Shown here one piece after another: positions 1 to 11,290 of a stretch of DNA of 64,000 nt. Both the position numbers and the translations under genes were made by a program. The notes beneath the pieces are model-generated. The model was given only the letters and a program-made list of their open reading frames with translations. It searched no databases and was not told where the DNA came from. Source of the DNA: Macrosoma leucophasiata (Eukaryota > Arthropoda > Insecta > Lepidoptera > Hedylidae); the NCBI GenBank assembly GCA_036365455.1, contig JAWQUS010000019.1, positions 10,578,001-10,642,000 on the forward strand, read 5' to 3'. The first letter of the stretch is position 1. Each line of letters begins with the position of its first letter.

Positions 1-200
1 CGAGAATCCTCAAATAAGAATTGTTATAGATTGTTTGATTGGTTTTTCATATTTTTTAAATATTCATCTCATTTCGAAATTATTATGATTGGAAGTGCTA
101 TCAAAATTGGGATCAAGTTTGTTTACAAATATTATATGTTGTTTTTGTTTTATTTTATAATACCGGTAAAATTCGTACCGAAAACCTATTTTTTTTTAAA

Positions 201-510
201 CGTAACTTCACGCCTGTAATCCCCGAAGGGGTAGGCAGAGGTAAATGCATGCATTCAAGCATACATGCAAACACCCACGATTCGCCGGTTACGTTTTGGC
301 CCATGTAACAGGTGGCGAGCCTGTTGACATCTCCGGGCACATTACCAAACTTTGAGGTACTGGGAAATTTCCAGAAAATGGAAAAATCCCAATAGAACCA
401 GAGATAAAGGCTTTTTCACCATTATCTCTGATAACCCCCTACCCGGGAATCGAACCCAGGACCTCAGCGTAGTAGTAGTGGCCTGCTACCACTAGGCTAC
501 CGAGGCAGTT
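201..510 (-). mobile_element. tRNA-derived SINE (family T1), full copy
   Basis: Read on the minus strand it begins with a tRNA-like head: TAGCCTAGTGG resembles a Pol III A box and GGTTCGATTCC matches a B box. The far end carries a CCCCGAAGGGGTAGGCAGAGG segment of the kind shared with LINE 3' tails in moths. An almost identical copy lies at 61008-61318 (two differences seen) and partial copies at 36604-36784 and 46071-46257. That the tail is LINE-derived is inference. Confidence 0.75.
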
Positions 511-551
511 ATAGGCTATTTTTTTAAATATTTGCAATATTTTTTAAATAT

Positions 552-676
552 AATAATAATAACAATCGCAACCCTTGACACGTCCCACTGCTGGGCACGA
601 GTCTCTCCCCATATTGAGAGGAGGCCTGGAGCTTACTCCACCACGCTGCTCCAATGCGGGTTGGTGGAGATAATAT
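552..676. repeat. Rep-B (CTGCTGGGCACGAG repeat), truncated copy
   Basis: Begins at an (AAT)n run and carries the CCCACTGCTGGGCACGAG and GGAGGCCTGGAGCTTACTCC blocks shared with 6131-6461, 44381-44690, 52655-52924 and 61911-62256. Only the first third of the ~330-bp family consensus is present. The short open frame across it is not a gene. Confidence 0.75.
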
Positions 677-770
677 TATCTATTCCGTGTACGTATGCGT
701 CCGCCGACGACCGCAGACGCTCAAATCACCTCCTCTACACGTCGGCGGTAGATATTTAACGTCGGCGGAC

Positions 771-972
771 GTAAGAGTTCAAGTGTAGGGATTCGAGAGC
801 GTAGGCACCACCGCATTACCTAGTTTGTCTGGCGCTAAATGGCAGTGTTCAGCACTATCGTGTTCCAGTTATATGGCCCCGTAATAACTATCACAGAGAA
901 ATAACAACCGAGGTCTGCGGGGTGGCATAACGAATAACACACCTGCATTATGGCCTCTGGTTTTTGTGTAAA
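771..972 (+). repeat. Rep-A, strongly diverged copy
   Basis: Shares GTAGGCACCACCGCATTACC and CAGCACTATCGTGTTCC with the other Rep-A copies but is much decayed and lacks the poly(A) end. Confidence 0.65.
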
Positions 973-1072
973 TATCTATCCAAATAATTTCCAAGACAAA
1001 ACAACTTTGTTCCGGGATAGCATCCATCAAAATTTCACCGTGTAATACTATAGATGTCTATGCTATGTTTTA

Positions 1073-1356
1073 ACTGGTGGTAGAGCTCCAGTGACGGAGC
1101 TCACGGGCGTAGGCACCACCGCATTACCTAATATACTTGCCGCTAAATGGTAGTGTTCAGCACTATCGTGTTCCGGTCAGGTGGTAATGTACGGCCCTGT
1201 AATTTCCGGCACAGAGGGATAACACCTTAGGCCTCAGGAGTGGTAACGCATATTCATTTTGACCTTGGTCTTTGTGTAGGTGTCTATAGGCTGCAGTCAT
1301 CACTTAACATCAATGTGAACTGCATGCTTGTTTACCACTTCCATTACATAAAGAAA
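1073..1356 (+). mobile_element. Rep-A retroposon, near full length
   Basis: Runs from ACTGGTGGTAGAGCTCCAGT to CCATTACATAAAGAAA, an A-rich 3' end that sets the orientation. Rep-A is the dominant repeat here (about 26 pieces). Its block order matches the common lepidopteran dispersed repeat ending in GTGTTCCGGT...poly(A). No clear Pol III A and B boxes are visible, so a LINE 3'-end origin is as likely as a SINE (see 18560-19073). Confidence 0.8.
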
Positions 1357-2427
1357 TGCACCAATAAGTTATGACTGTTTCGATCACAATAACCGAAAGT
1401 GCTTTAAACCCCCCAATGTTCTCATATTGATGTACGAATCTAGTAAAATTACGACATATAAGTGATACTTACCTACTACACTAAAATAGTCGTATGGACC
1501 TCCCTATATCATGACATTCACTCAAGGGGCCTTATAAATGTGGAATCTTCATGAGAACATACGGATTAAATAACGTTCACACCCGCTTCGGTAATTTTGG
1601 TACGACATTCATTAGCGTGGCTTGCAGTAGGAGTGTTTTGAGGACACAATAAGGGCTATATTTCACCGAGACACGATGGCGGCGCAACCAGTCTCACCAC
1701 CGTTGTGTTCGTAAGCTACCAAACTAGACACCATTCAGACACCAGAGTTGCTACACCATAGCAACAGTACCAAAATGGACTTCACTGGCGGCCGAGTGAG
1801 TGAGTCACTATCATACACAATGGTATCTCATACAGCGCTATGGTAATTTAAAAGATTATAAAATTAGTGGCGGCGCGTCCAGCATGGCGGCGCGACCAGT
1901 ATCTGTGCCGTTGAAATCAATGATTCTCACGAAATTACTAACCCGAAAATTTGTAAAATATGCAGGAAATTGTTCTTTACGTTAAGATTTCTGAAGAAAC
2001 TATAGCAATCTATATGTACATAACACATGAGAAATATTCTATATTACTTATAAATTAGGGACTATTTTCTAGTTTAAAAGTAAAATAGAAAATGTTTCAT
2101 ATGTTCGCTTCGCTATCCACTGCGATTTCGACTCGCAGTTGATCTTTTTTTAACATAAAAAACGCGGTGTTCGAAACAAAATACCATCCCGTATATCCCG
2201 ATATATCCGAGGGAGCGCTCTGAGTAAGCGGTGTCATTAGTTTTTGACAGTTTAATGCAATATTCCTGTCTCTGATACGATGCGAACTTTACGTAATCTT
2301 TGCTTTTGCTAAATTGATTCATGGAGGCTTTTTATCTTGATTTTTTGCTGAGATAAAAGGTGATGTCAAAAATCTTTTTTGAATAAGAATCTGTATGAAT
2401 AGTGATTACTCAGTTTTTGGAATTTAC
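1357..2427. other. No recognisable gene
   Basis: AT-rich sequence without a coding signature. Two loosely similar blocks containing ATGGCGGCGC(A/G)ACCAG occur near 1676 and 1884, about 200 bp apart, suggesting an old internal duplication. Nothing else is identified. Confidence 0.5.
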
Positions 2428-2698
2428 TTTTTTTATGTAATAAAAGTGGCAAACAAGCATGCAGTTCACATTGATGTTAAGTGATGACTGCAGCCTATAG
2501 ACACCCGCACTGAGACCAAGGTCAAAATGCAGATGCGTTACGACTCCTGAGGCTTAAAATTACAGGGCCGTACGGTTTATTTTATACGCAGGGCCATTAC
2601 CACCTGACCGGAACACGATAATGCTGAACACTACCATTTAGCGGCAAGTATATTTATTAATGCGGTGGTGCCTACGTCCGCGAGCTCCGTCATTGGAG
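2428..2698 (-). mobile_element. Rep-A retroposon
   Basis: Minus-strand copy. The T-run with TTATGTAATAAAAGTGGCAA is the complement of the A-rich tail, followed by the standard body to GAGCTCCGTCATTGGAG. The block between the CTGAGG and CAGGGCC segments is shortened. Confidence 0.8.
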
Positions 2699-2826
2699 AA
2701 AGTAAAAAAAATGTTTACTATCGTCTCATTAAAATGGTTTGACTGCACTAGCGAAATAATTCTCCTGCTGATATGATTAAGGTAACGTATCGCAATGATT
2801 TAAAAAGCCACACTATCACTATAGAG

Positions 2827-3138
2827 CAGTGATTCCCAAAGTGGTCTATATCGATCCCTGGAGGTCTATGACAACGGGAAAGGGTCTGCGTCAGCGAAAA
2901 AAAATTTGGGGGTCCATGAAATGAAAATGGAGGTCCACGATAATGGATCTCAACACATAGACTGATAGTACCAATTTACTTACATCATACCAGTGATTCC
3001 CAAAGTGGTCCATGGGAGACTCGATGGGGGTCTACGTAGGCGTGAATAAAATTTGGAAATATGGGAATGTGATATAAATGTAGCAAGGAAGAAAAAATTG
3101 AAAGGGGTCTACAAGAAAAAATAGTTTGGGAACCTCTG
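2827..3138. mobile_element. hAT-type MITE with 8-bp target duplication
   Basis: Starts CAGTGATTCCCAAAGTGGTC and ends with the complement of CAGAGGTTCCCAAACTATTT. These are typical hAT-like inverted ends. It is flanked on both sides by CTATAGAG (2819-2826 and 3139-3146), an 8-bp target duplication as expected for hAT. There is no transposase inside, so it is non-autonomous. A second copy of the terminal motif at 2991 suggests internal duplication or a nested sister element. Confidence 0.85.
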
Positions 3139-3159
3139 CTATAGAGCAACGAGGGCCAT

Positions 3160-3440
3160 TGTATAATAGTCTGTTATTTTTTTGCGGGGGGAAATGCGTG
3201 TGACACACACGCACTCTACAAAAATCGTCTATTACTACGAAAGTCACATCTTGATTTTAACAAAATACATTAACATTTAAACTTCTAAGCGACAGGCATA
3301 GGCCCACTTGGGCTTGTACTTTGACAGAGGGGAAAGCCGGCTACTCCCCTCCGGTTCGCCGCGGCCGGTAGCCCGTGTTGCTCTATGGCTATCACACCAT
3401 AAAAAGCTTAACCCATGACTTACAAGCGATTATGTATACC
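3160..3440 (+). repeat. Dispersed repeat shared with 30875-31360
   Basis: ATCGTCTATTAC, TTAACAAA(A/G)TACATTAACA, GGGCTTGTACTTTGACA and CCCGTGTTGCTCTATG occur in the same order in both places with many differences. The family is not recognised. No coding frame is conserved between the two. Confidence 0.6.
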
Positions 3441-3733
3441 AACTCGCGTTTGACTGAATTTACATTAAACAATACATCACAGGTATTCAATACACGGCTT
3501 TTTCCAATAACCCGGCCATTCGCCATGATTATGCCGGACTAAAAGGTATTACGGACGTCCATTGTGGAAATACATTATTTTATAGCGGGTCCTCAAAAAT
3601 TAAAGCGGGGCGGGAGTTAATCAATGTTTTATATACGGAAATCCGTTGTACTTGAAGATTGGTCTAAGTTATAAGATACTAGCTGACCTGGCAAATGTCG
3701 CTGTGCTATACAATAAATGTTAAAGCCTCATTT

Positions 3734-3988
3734 TACTGGTGGCTCTAGTGATGGAGCGGGCGTAGGCACCACCACATTACCTAATATACTTGCCTCTAAA
3801 TGGTAGTGTTCAGAACTATCGTGTTCCGGTCAGGTGGAAATTTCCGGCACAGAGAGATAACAGGCCTCAGGACTGGTAACGCATCTGCATTTTGACCTTG
3901 GTCTTTGTGTTTGTGTCTATAGGCTGCAGTCATCACATAACATCAATTTGAACTATACGCTTGTTTACCACTTCCATTCCCTAAAAAA
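3734..3988 (+). mobile_element. Rep-A retroposon, internally deleted
   Basis: Begins ACTGGTGG and ends CTTCCATTCCCTAAAAAA. It lacks the block that normally lies between CAGGTGG and TTTCCGGC, and carries several substitutions. Confidence 0.75.
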
Positions 3989-4874
3989 GCATATTGCTGC
4001 ACAAAAATAAAAAAAAATCAAGCGAGAGCCATCTCCGAACATCGGTTTGACAATGCGTTTGAAATAAAGATATTTCCGCGCGTTATTCTCTTGCGACAAC
4101 TTCTCAGATATTTATTTTAATAACATGTTGTATGTAATGTATTACATTACAATAATCTGCATGAAATGCTAGGTTTAACACTGTTTTAGTCTTAAAAGGT
4201 TTCTAATTATATTTATTAACTTTTTTATAATTTCATGCATAAAATTATAACACGAGACGGACTTAATGCTTAGTAGCATTCTCTGCCAAGCAACCCTTGG
4301 GTTGTATACAAAAAATAAAAATTAAAGACATACATTTTTGGAGGCTATATTCTATATAGTAATCTATACATCTATATCTATCTATTGGTGAAAATCGCAT
4401 GAAATTCCGTGAGTATTCTTAGAGTTTATCGCGAACAGACAAAGAGACAGACAGACAGACAGACGCGGCGGGGATCTTTATTTTGAAATATGTATAGAAT
4501 ATAATCGCTCACCGCTTATAACTTAAACCAATCATATCAAACGACGCATTACTTTAATCCTGACATCGTTATGAGAATACCTGTCTCTTTCGTGTGTATC
4601 TTAAGCAATACTGTCCTCTCTTTCACTCCACATGCAACGATCACACGACAAGAGTCCATGTGCGCACGGGTTAAGGAGCACAGCAAATATTGTGGCTCAA
4701 CTTTGTAGCCTTGCTAAAACAGTGTCAGAAAATGGGGGTTTGGCTTAAAAAGTTTGGAAATTTTCCATCGTTTTGGGGGACGCCAAGCGTTACTAATGCT
4801 GTGGTTTCGTCCGTGTCTGTGTACAAAGGTTGGTTTTAAACAGATATAACAGACAGACTTTTATTCTATTTGTT
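3989..4874. other. AT-rich stretch with an RTE-like 3'-end remnant
   Basis: No gene seen. Within it, 4380-4510 (GAAAATCGCATGAAATTCCG, then a (GACA)n run) resembles the decayed 3' regions also found at 49425-49560. The rest is unassigned. Confidence 0.45.
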
Positions 4875-5098
4875 GAAAAGGGCAAACGAGTATGCAGATC
4901 ACATTGGTGGTAAAGAGGACTGTTAAGTATGGAACTACAGACATACCTTTACCCAAAAACCATGATTTGCTGTTATTTCTATGGAGAAGGGAAGGCTTTA
5001 GATCTTTTGCCTCGGTGCCAGAAATTATATTGATACTGTTAAATACTAGTGTTCAGCACTATCGTGTTTCGGTTAGATGACCATGTATGCCCCCGTAA
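4875..5098 (-). repeat. Rep-A, degenerate copy
   Basis: GGGCAAACGAGTATGCAG, ATCACATTGGTGGTAA and GTTCAGCACTATCGTG are recognisable pieces, partly in mixed orientation. It is an old and rearranged copy. Confidence 0.5.
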
Positions 5099-5105
5099 TA
5101 ACGGA

Positions 5106-5152
5106 CATGGCGGAACTATAAGGGTTCCTTGTTTACTACGGAACCCTAAAAG
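5106..5152 (-). repeat. Terminal fragment of the GGGTTCCGTAG element
   Basis: CTATAAGGGTTCCTTG followed by TTTACTACGGAACCCTAAA is the end of the element seen in full at 54252-54870. Only this end remains. Confidence 0.7.
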
Positions 5153-5224
5153 ACGACACACAAGAGCTATAAGGAAGAATGCAACGTTTATCTCCAGAAG
5201 CCTATTATTAGAAACGTAAAGGGT

Positions 5225-5345
5225 TGTAGTTTAGTAGGACAAAATACTTTTCGAGTCAATTTTTGGCGATGTCCCAACCGTCTACCGGCTACGCAGGCCG
5301 AGCGAAAAGGCCTGTTGGTATATTTTATTTTGCTGAACTTAGATT
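5225..5345 (+). repeat. Short dispersed repeat shared with 6605-6720
   Basis: Both places have AAGGGTTG...TTTAGT, AGTCAATTTTTGGC(G/T)ATG(T/A)CCCAACCGTC, then GAAAAGGC(C/T)TGTT. Family unknown. Confidence 0.55.
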
Positions 5346-5370
5346 ATTTCAAAGCTTAGATATTTATATG

Positions 5371-5854
5371 AAAGGAGATATTGCGAGCTCGGCCCTGGTT
5401 CGTACATGTCCTCAAAAAATGGGTAAATTAAAGAAGAATCCAAAAAAAATAGAATTTATTTATTCAAGAATATATTTTAGAGTTACAACCACATTTAATT
5501 CAAACGATTTTATCATTTTCAACTATGTTAAACATGGCGGCGATACAGCCGACACTTTGGATCAATCGATTTTGATAGTATTTAGAAAATATTACTTCTT
5601 TCTCCAAGTTCTATAATCAAAATACAAATAAAAAAATGAAAATGTCAAAATGACATCGCCCGCCATATTCGCCATGTTAGTTTGGAGTTGCAATTCTGAA
5701 AACTGAAAAATTATGTTTTGTAACTGCAAACAAAGTTAAATAAGTGAAAATATGCAGTAAAAAACGTTTTTATATTTATTTTGCCTGTTTAATGATTTTG
5801 TGCACAATACATGGTCGGAGGTCCATACATTTTTGCAACATCTCCTTTGTGTGC
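5371..5854. mobile_element. MITE with GGAGAT(A/G)TTGC inverted ends, copy 1
   Basis: Begins GGAGATATTGCGAGCTCGGC and ends TTTTGCAACATCTCC, so the termini are inverted repeats. It is the inverted homologue of 21301-22184, with blocks such as AATGGGTAAATTAAAGAAGA, GACATCGCCCGCCATATTCG and AAAACGTTTTT. The open reading frame here (5263-5616) is not conserved in the second copy and is not treated as a gene. Confidence 0.75.
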
Positions 5855-5899
5855 TAAAGAATAGCTTATAGTTTATAGAATCGATAAACCTTCCAGCAG

Positions 5900-6130
5900 T
5901 AACAATGCCTGTATGATTAACACATCGTCTTTTCTTTTTATATATAAAAATAAATGTTTGTCTGTATCTTCTTTATTATTAATCGTAAGCTACTCATTTG
6001 ACCATGTGATGATCTTTAGCAAAGTTGTTGATGAGCCCACGAAGGTTTCTGAGTTGGCAAATTCGATAGATAGCGCCACCGTCATTTTTAATTGGTGGCG
6101 TAGCAAGCCGCGCAGGGTACAGCTAGTGTA
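5900..6130 (+). repeat. Retroposon 3'-end remnant ending in GTACAGCTAGT
   Basis: Ends GCGCAGGGTACAGCTAGTGT, the kind of GTACAGCTAGT end common on decayed RTE-type retroposons in moths. No coding capacity. Assignment is by motif only. Confidence 0.45.
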
Positions 6131-6461
6131 TTATAATAATTCTGTTGGGCACAAGTCTCTCCCATTCTTGGGAGGAGGCCTGGAGCTTGCTCCACCACGC
6201 TGCTCTAATGCGGGTTGGTGGAGATAAGGGTTAGTGGCCAACCCGTTGTCGGATGTTTTTAAACCGCCTCATAAGGCCTCCGACATGGTTTAACGACTGC
6301 TATCTATCGATAACATCCGGAACCGACAGCTTAACGTGCCCTCTGAAGAATAGAAACAATCATTTTAATTTGCCACCCATTTAGCGGACACCCATCATAC
6401 ACCCGACCGCGTCCGTATCGCTTAACCGAGTGGATCGCTTCCGATCTACACCAGCCGCGGG
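6131..6461. mobile_element. Rep-B, full-length copy
   Basis: Contains the full block order: TTGGGCACAAGTCTCTCCC, GGAGGCCTGGAGCTTGCTCC, GTTAGTGGCCAACCCG, GGATGTTTTTAAACCGCC, CAGCTTAACGTGCCCTC and ATCTACACCAGCCGCGG. The (TAATAAT)-rich start suggests a LINE-type microsatellite 3' end read in reverse, which is inference. Confidence 0.8.
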
Positions 6462-7130
6462 TTACACGTCCATATTTAAATCAGACGTACAGACTGCAAA
6501 CAAATATTTTTTTTTATTACAATATTATATTGTTAGGGTCCTCTGCATTTCATTTTTAAGAAGTATTTCTGCACCATGCGATTCTGCAGCAGCACATTAA
6601 TACTAGATACGTGAAGGGTTGGATTTAGTTTTGTTTGCTAAAAGACTGTAAGTCAATTTTTGGCTATGACCCAACCGTCGGCAGTATACGCAGTGGAAAA
6701 GGCTGTTTGTGTTTAACTTGTTAATACGCTGAAGTTTCATAGTTTACAATAAAGTTCTTGTGATATCTTGTCTAGAGGCAATAGATACCTCAACTTCAGA
6801 TTTTCTTAAATTTTAGCGATAAAGTACTACATTCTGTTTTTTTTAGGATGTAGTTTCAGTAGTTTCGGAAATGGTGGGGCCTCTAAATAAGGCTCGTTAT
6901 TTGATTAGTAAAACAATTTTTAATTTTCTAATTTACCCCCTGAACGTGGATCCTGTATTTCAAATTAATTTATTAACATTGTATGTGCATGTTTAGGTCA
7001 TTGATGTACATTGGTCTTCCAAATTTAAACTCAATCGGTTTAGTACTTTTGGAGGAAATCGACAGATGGTCAGCGTAGCCTTGGTCTTCTTCTTAATTGG
7101 GCACTCTTGTCAGAGTGGTCGTGGTTGTCC
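6462..7130. other. No gene; short repeats only
   Basis: Holds the partner of the 5225 repeat (6605-6720) and, near 6985-7080, AATTTAAACTCAATCGGTTTA followed by GACAGATGG, a decayed RTE-like 3' motif. Nothing else is recognised. Confidence 0.45.
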
Positions 7131-7132
7131 TG

Positions 7133-7369
7133 ATTTTTTTAATGTAATGGAAGTGGCAAATGTGGCAAACATGCATGCAGTTCACATTGATGTAAAGTGA
7201 TGACTGCAGCCTATAAACACCAACACAAAGACCAGTCAAAATGCAGATGTGTTACTACTCCTGAGGCCTAAAGTGTTATGCCTCTGTGCCGGCAATTACA
7301 GGGCCGTACATTACCACCTGACCGGAACACGATAGATCTGAACACTACCATTTAGCGGCAAGTATGTTA
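7133..7369 (-). mobile_element. Rep-A retroposon
   Basis: Minus copy with a small internal duplication of the GTGGCAAA motif near its tail (GTGGCAAATGTGGCAAACAT). It stops at CGGCAAGTATGTTA, so the 5' ~50 bp are missing. Confidence 0.8.
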
Positions 7370-7469
7370 TCTAGCTGTACGGCAATTTGGTTATTTGCTT
7401 CTATTTTTGGTGGATAGAGTTGCGAGTTTACGTTGTGTACGCACTGGACTATAGTAGACTTAGTTTATT

Positions 7470-7790
7470 ATTTATTTTTTTTTAGGTCTGTCTTTGTGTA
7501 GGCGGCCTGTCTCGAGACGGCACTAGTCTACTTCACCGGGCAATCGGCGAGCGCAGAAGGCGCTCCAGCCTAGCAAAAAAAGTTAGCGCAACTGCCTAAG
7601 GGTGACCCATGCGGGTCCGTGCCTCGGCTTAGGACGTTGCGGAGAGACATATGAGACATATGCGATTATGGGCGGTGCAACTTTCGCTCTACTCCATTCG
7701 GTTGGTGATAACCGGAATGTCATCGGCCTCGCGGGGCCGGAGATAGGGTAGGGATCAGGGGCAGGCGCGGCGCGAAACGCGTCGGCGCGT
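7470..7790 (-). mobile_element. Poly(A)-ended retroposon (7470 family), long copy
   Basis: On the minus strand it ends in an A-run after CCTACACAAAGACAGACC. The 3' ~240 bp match the insertion at 35026-35271 (for example GGGTGACCCATGCGGGTCCG and its neighbours), which has a target duplication and so proves mobility. This copy extends further 5' into a GC-rich stretch. The family is not recognised. Confidence 0.65.
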
Positions 7791-8420
7791 TGTATTGTTA
7801 GCGGTTTGTGTAGTGTGATTTTGTAAATTATTGTTCATAGCGGCGATGGCCAACGTGGTCTCATCGTCCGGATCTTTTAAGACGTGCCTTGGACGTCTCC
7901 TCTTGGCGCGATCAAAAGGAGTGTGCGTTTTTAATTTGGTCAGTCCTCCTCCTCATGGTCATCCTCTTTTGCATTCTATTTGGCTTTGGACTACGAGTCT
8001 CTCCATCAAACACTCATTTCTGGAGATGTGACCACAGAACTTTATCAGCAATTGGGAACGGAACCTTAAAAACAAATCTACGCCTATCCCGTATGGAAAA
8101 AGTAGGCGCGAATTTATGTTCATATAAAATGAACTTCTACATGTCCCCCTTAACGTAACTATAATCTTAGAAATAATGTCCCGTGTGCTATCGGAAAATT
8201 GGTTTCCTCTGGGGACGTTATGATTTTTTTATTACCCCTTTTATGGGGCCATCATTCCCGGCCTTTGAGTTATTTTGCGTATAATTGAATTTATTTCAAC
8301 TGAATAAGAAGATTTTATACTGTCCGTGAGAGCGCTCAAACCGAGCTTTAAGGTTAGGCACGTTAAGGTGTGGTCTGGATTAAGATGGGTTTTTAGTAAT
8401 GGAATTACTTTGTGTGTTGT
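7791..8420. other. No recognisable gene
   Basis: Contains two overlapping short open frames (7831-8031 and 7889-8158) with no known domain or visible conservation. One has a hydrophobic stretch, but nothing supports translation. The sequence at 7791-7870 may be the 5' extension of the preceding retroposon. Confidence 0.4.
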
Positions 8421-8640
8421 AAAGCTACTTATTAGTTATCAATGGATGACGTTCACCGACTCTAAATCAGTTAAAATTAGAAAGGTAAAGAAAAGGTCTT
8501 CGGCAGCTTAGTGATAAAGCGGCTGGATAACCAGATCCTGAGGTCATAGGTTCAATTCCTGCCTGTAGTCAAGTCTTTCATTCCATTTTTTCTTTAGTTT
8601 CTAATTCACTCACATGTGTTATTGCGAAAATAAATATACG
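8421..8640 (+). mobile_element. tRNA-like repeat T2b, degenerate
   Basis: GTTATCAATGGATGACG and ACCGACTCTAAATCAGTTAA precede a tRNA-like core (CTTCGGCAGCTTAGTGATAA...GGTTCAATTCCTGCC) and a TTCACTCACATGTGTTATTG tail. This is the same order as 20935-22312. Confidence 0.65.
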
Positions 8641-8719
8641 AGTATTGCAATGGGATTATTTTATTTGTATTAATAATGTTAGAGGGAAAGTGACGGAAAA
8701 TGAACAATATTTATTTCAT

Positions 8720-8940
8720 GAAGAGACAAAAAAGCATAGAGTTCACATTGACGGTAACGGAATACTGTCGCCTATATACATCTACTTAAAAACCGGAGAT
8801 TTCAATGTATACGCGTTGCCACTCCTGGAGTCTAAGCACTTCTGTTCTGTGGTCTAAGTGTGCCGTAAATTACAGGGCCGTTCAATACCACCTAACCGGA
8901 AAACTATAGCCTAAATAATATTATTTAGCAGAAAGTAGTT
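8720..8940 (-). repeat. Rep-A, degenerate copy
   Basis: AAAAGCATAGAGTTCACATTG, TACGCGTTGCCACTCC and TTACAGGGCCGTTCAATACC follow Rep-A order on the minus strand with heavy divergence. Confidence 0.55.
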
Positions 8941-8944
8941 TAAG

Positions 8945-10610
8945 TAATACGTTAGTTCCTACACCAATGAGCTTCGTTTCTAGAACTCCAGTGAATTTTA
9001 ATAAATATTTACCAAACAAGAAAATTTTAACAAAAACTCTTAACTGCGCTTTTAAAAGTAGATTCGGCAATTAGCGAGACAATTCATTCTTAATTGCAAG
9101 ACTAATCTATCATTGTGCGACGTGCTCTGATGAATCTCTTATCTGTTTTAAAAAATATGGTCCACTTTTTTCCTTAAGGCATTCGTGTTAATTTTATTTA
9201 ATTACATAAACTCTTTTCTGTGTATTCCTAAAATAAAGGTTCCTTATTTTTTTAGCCAATGTAAGTTCTGTTTGCATTGTGAATATCAGGAATGTGATTA
9301 ATCCTGGGGTTTCATATAAAATCCGAAATTTACTGAATAAAATGGTTGGTGCCTTAAAGTAAAAAAAGTCAAAAGTCTTTTGGTAGAAGGTCGCTAGTGC
9401 TAAGTTACTAGACTAGTGTAGGTCCCTGTTCCGAGGTAATAGAAGGATAATTTTCCATTTCTTTTTGGCAAAATACCCGATGTCGTCCAGCTCACGCCTT
9501 ACGCCAATTTCTTACACAAGATATGTAACAGGCGAATCGTTAATGTTTATGTTTATATCTATGCATGACTGTATGTCATCAATCAGTATTTTGAAAATAT
9601 GTCCCGTCTTACAACAGGTCCTTGGAGCCGGCTGTGATTTCGCCTCACTACAAAATACACATTTTATATGTCAAAGATTAACAAACACGCAAATGGATCA
9701 TCTGATGGAAATTAGATCATTGGAAATTAGTAACAGTAGGGGATTAACTACATCAGGGGAGTTGCTAACACGCTTTCAAATGTAAAATACTCTTTTCTGA
9801 ACTGTTCGACCTGGCGCTATCGTCTCAATTCCTACATCGCACCATCCACCAAAGAGAGAATTTCCATCCGCATAGATTGGATACTTCGATGAGCTGAACC
9901 ACAGACTAGATAAATAAGGATAGAATGGCTAAAGACTCATTTTCATATTGAAACCGCTGTCGCCAGTTGCACGCATTGACATTGACACTACAGAGCCAAT
10001 TCGAACAGCAATTGGTCAATTGAAATAGACCACTCCCTAACACTTACTTCTCACAAAACTAACTCTTTCAACTTTAGTAATTCGGTTGCTTTTCGTATGC
10101 TCTGATATCGCAAAGTTAAGACGTTTTGATTCAAAATATTCGAATGTCATAATTTCCACAAACTGTATTACCAGTTTATAACATTTCCACAATGATCGTG
10201 CAATTACTGAACCATAGATAACATTTAAAAAATGCCAAAAATGCACATCAATCCATTGACATAATGATAATAAATGTTTGGCATACTTTTTACGTACGAT
10301 TAAATTAATTTCTAATAGTTATTATCGTGATATATAAAAAACATCCAATGTTGATACTAATTTTTCACAAATTATTTCGTGGAAAAAAATATTTACTGGT
10401 ATCCCAGCTTAAGAGATGTTCTATAGATTTATCGACTTTTTATTTTATTATCGAAATTGGTGTTTTTGTTAAACAATATTTTTAATGAATTATTTTTATT
10501 TTATTTAAGAGTATTGAATGTGACCTCTATTGAGATGTTTAGTGAAAACCGTGCTCAGAAGCTAATATTGTCACAGGTGGTCGCACATTCACAGGTGTTT
10601 TTAGTTAATA
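8945..10610. other. Unassigned AT-rich stretch
   Basis: No coding domain, tRNA-like structure or repeat shared with the rest of the window was seen, apart from a very degenerate tRNA-like segment around 9380-9440. The open frames (up to 106 codons) look like chance. Confidence 0.4.
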
Positions 10611-10614
10611 GTGA

Positions 10615-10840
10615 ATATGACATCTTTTTTCGAATCCAAGATGGCAGACATAATTATTTTTTGAAAATGTATTAGAGGAGTCAATTTCGAGGTTTTTTGG
10701 GGTGCTGATTACGAAAATGACTTCTATTTTCAGATACAAGATGGCGGTAACCTAAATGTGATATGGGTGTCAATTTGAAGGTTTTCTGGGGTGCTGATTA
10801 CGAATATGACGTCTGTTTTCGAATCCAAGATATTGTAAAC
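10615..10840 (+). repeat. Minisatellite type A, degenerate units
   Basis: Three diverged ~100-bp units marked by CGAATCCAAGATGGC (10634), AGATACAAGATGGCGG (10734) and CGAATCCAAGAT (10821), each with a TTTCGAGG/TTTGAAGG and TGGGGTGCTGATTACGAA block. They are older than the units at 10965-11290. Confidence 0.7.
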
Positions 10841-10964
10841 CGATCGAAATCGGCTGAAATGTTGATGTTGATGATGAGTATTTTATTATTAGACCGAGCC
10901 CATATTGCTTTGTAGTGTTATTTCTCTAGTTTATGATAATTGTCCCCCGCAAAGAACTTTTTTT

Positions 10965-11290
10965 TTTTCAAAATGTGATATGGGTATCACTTTCGAGGTT
11001 TCTTGGGGTGCTAATTACGAAAATGGCATCCGTTTTCAGATCCAAGATGGCGGACAGACTTTTTTTTTCAAATTATGATATGGGTATCAATTTCAAGGTT
11101 TCTTGGGGTGCGAATTACGAAAATGGCATCCGTTTTCAGATCCAAGATGGCGGACAGACTTTTTTTTCAAAATATGATATGGGTATCAATTTCGAGGTTT
11201 CTTGGGGTGCTAATTACGAAAATGGCATCCGTTTGCAGATCCAAGATGGCGGACAGACTTTCTTTTTCAAAATTGATATGAGTATCAATT
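10965..11290 (+). repeat. Minisatellite type A, three well-kept ~100-bp units
   Basis: The core TCCAAGATGGCGGACAGACT recurs at 11041, 11141 and 11240, giving a ~100-bp period. Each unit also has GATATGGGTATCAATTTC and TTGGGGTGC(T/G)AATTACGAA. The open frames over the array simply mirror the repeats. Confidence 0.85.

Noticed and set aside
5263..5616. 117-codon open frame as a gene
   Set aside because: It overlaps a MITE whose second copy does not keep the frame.
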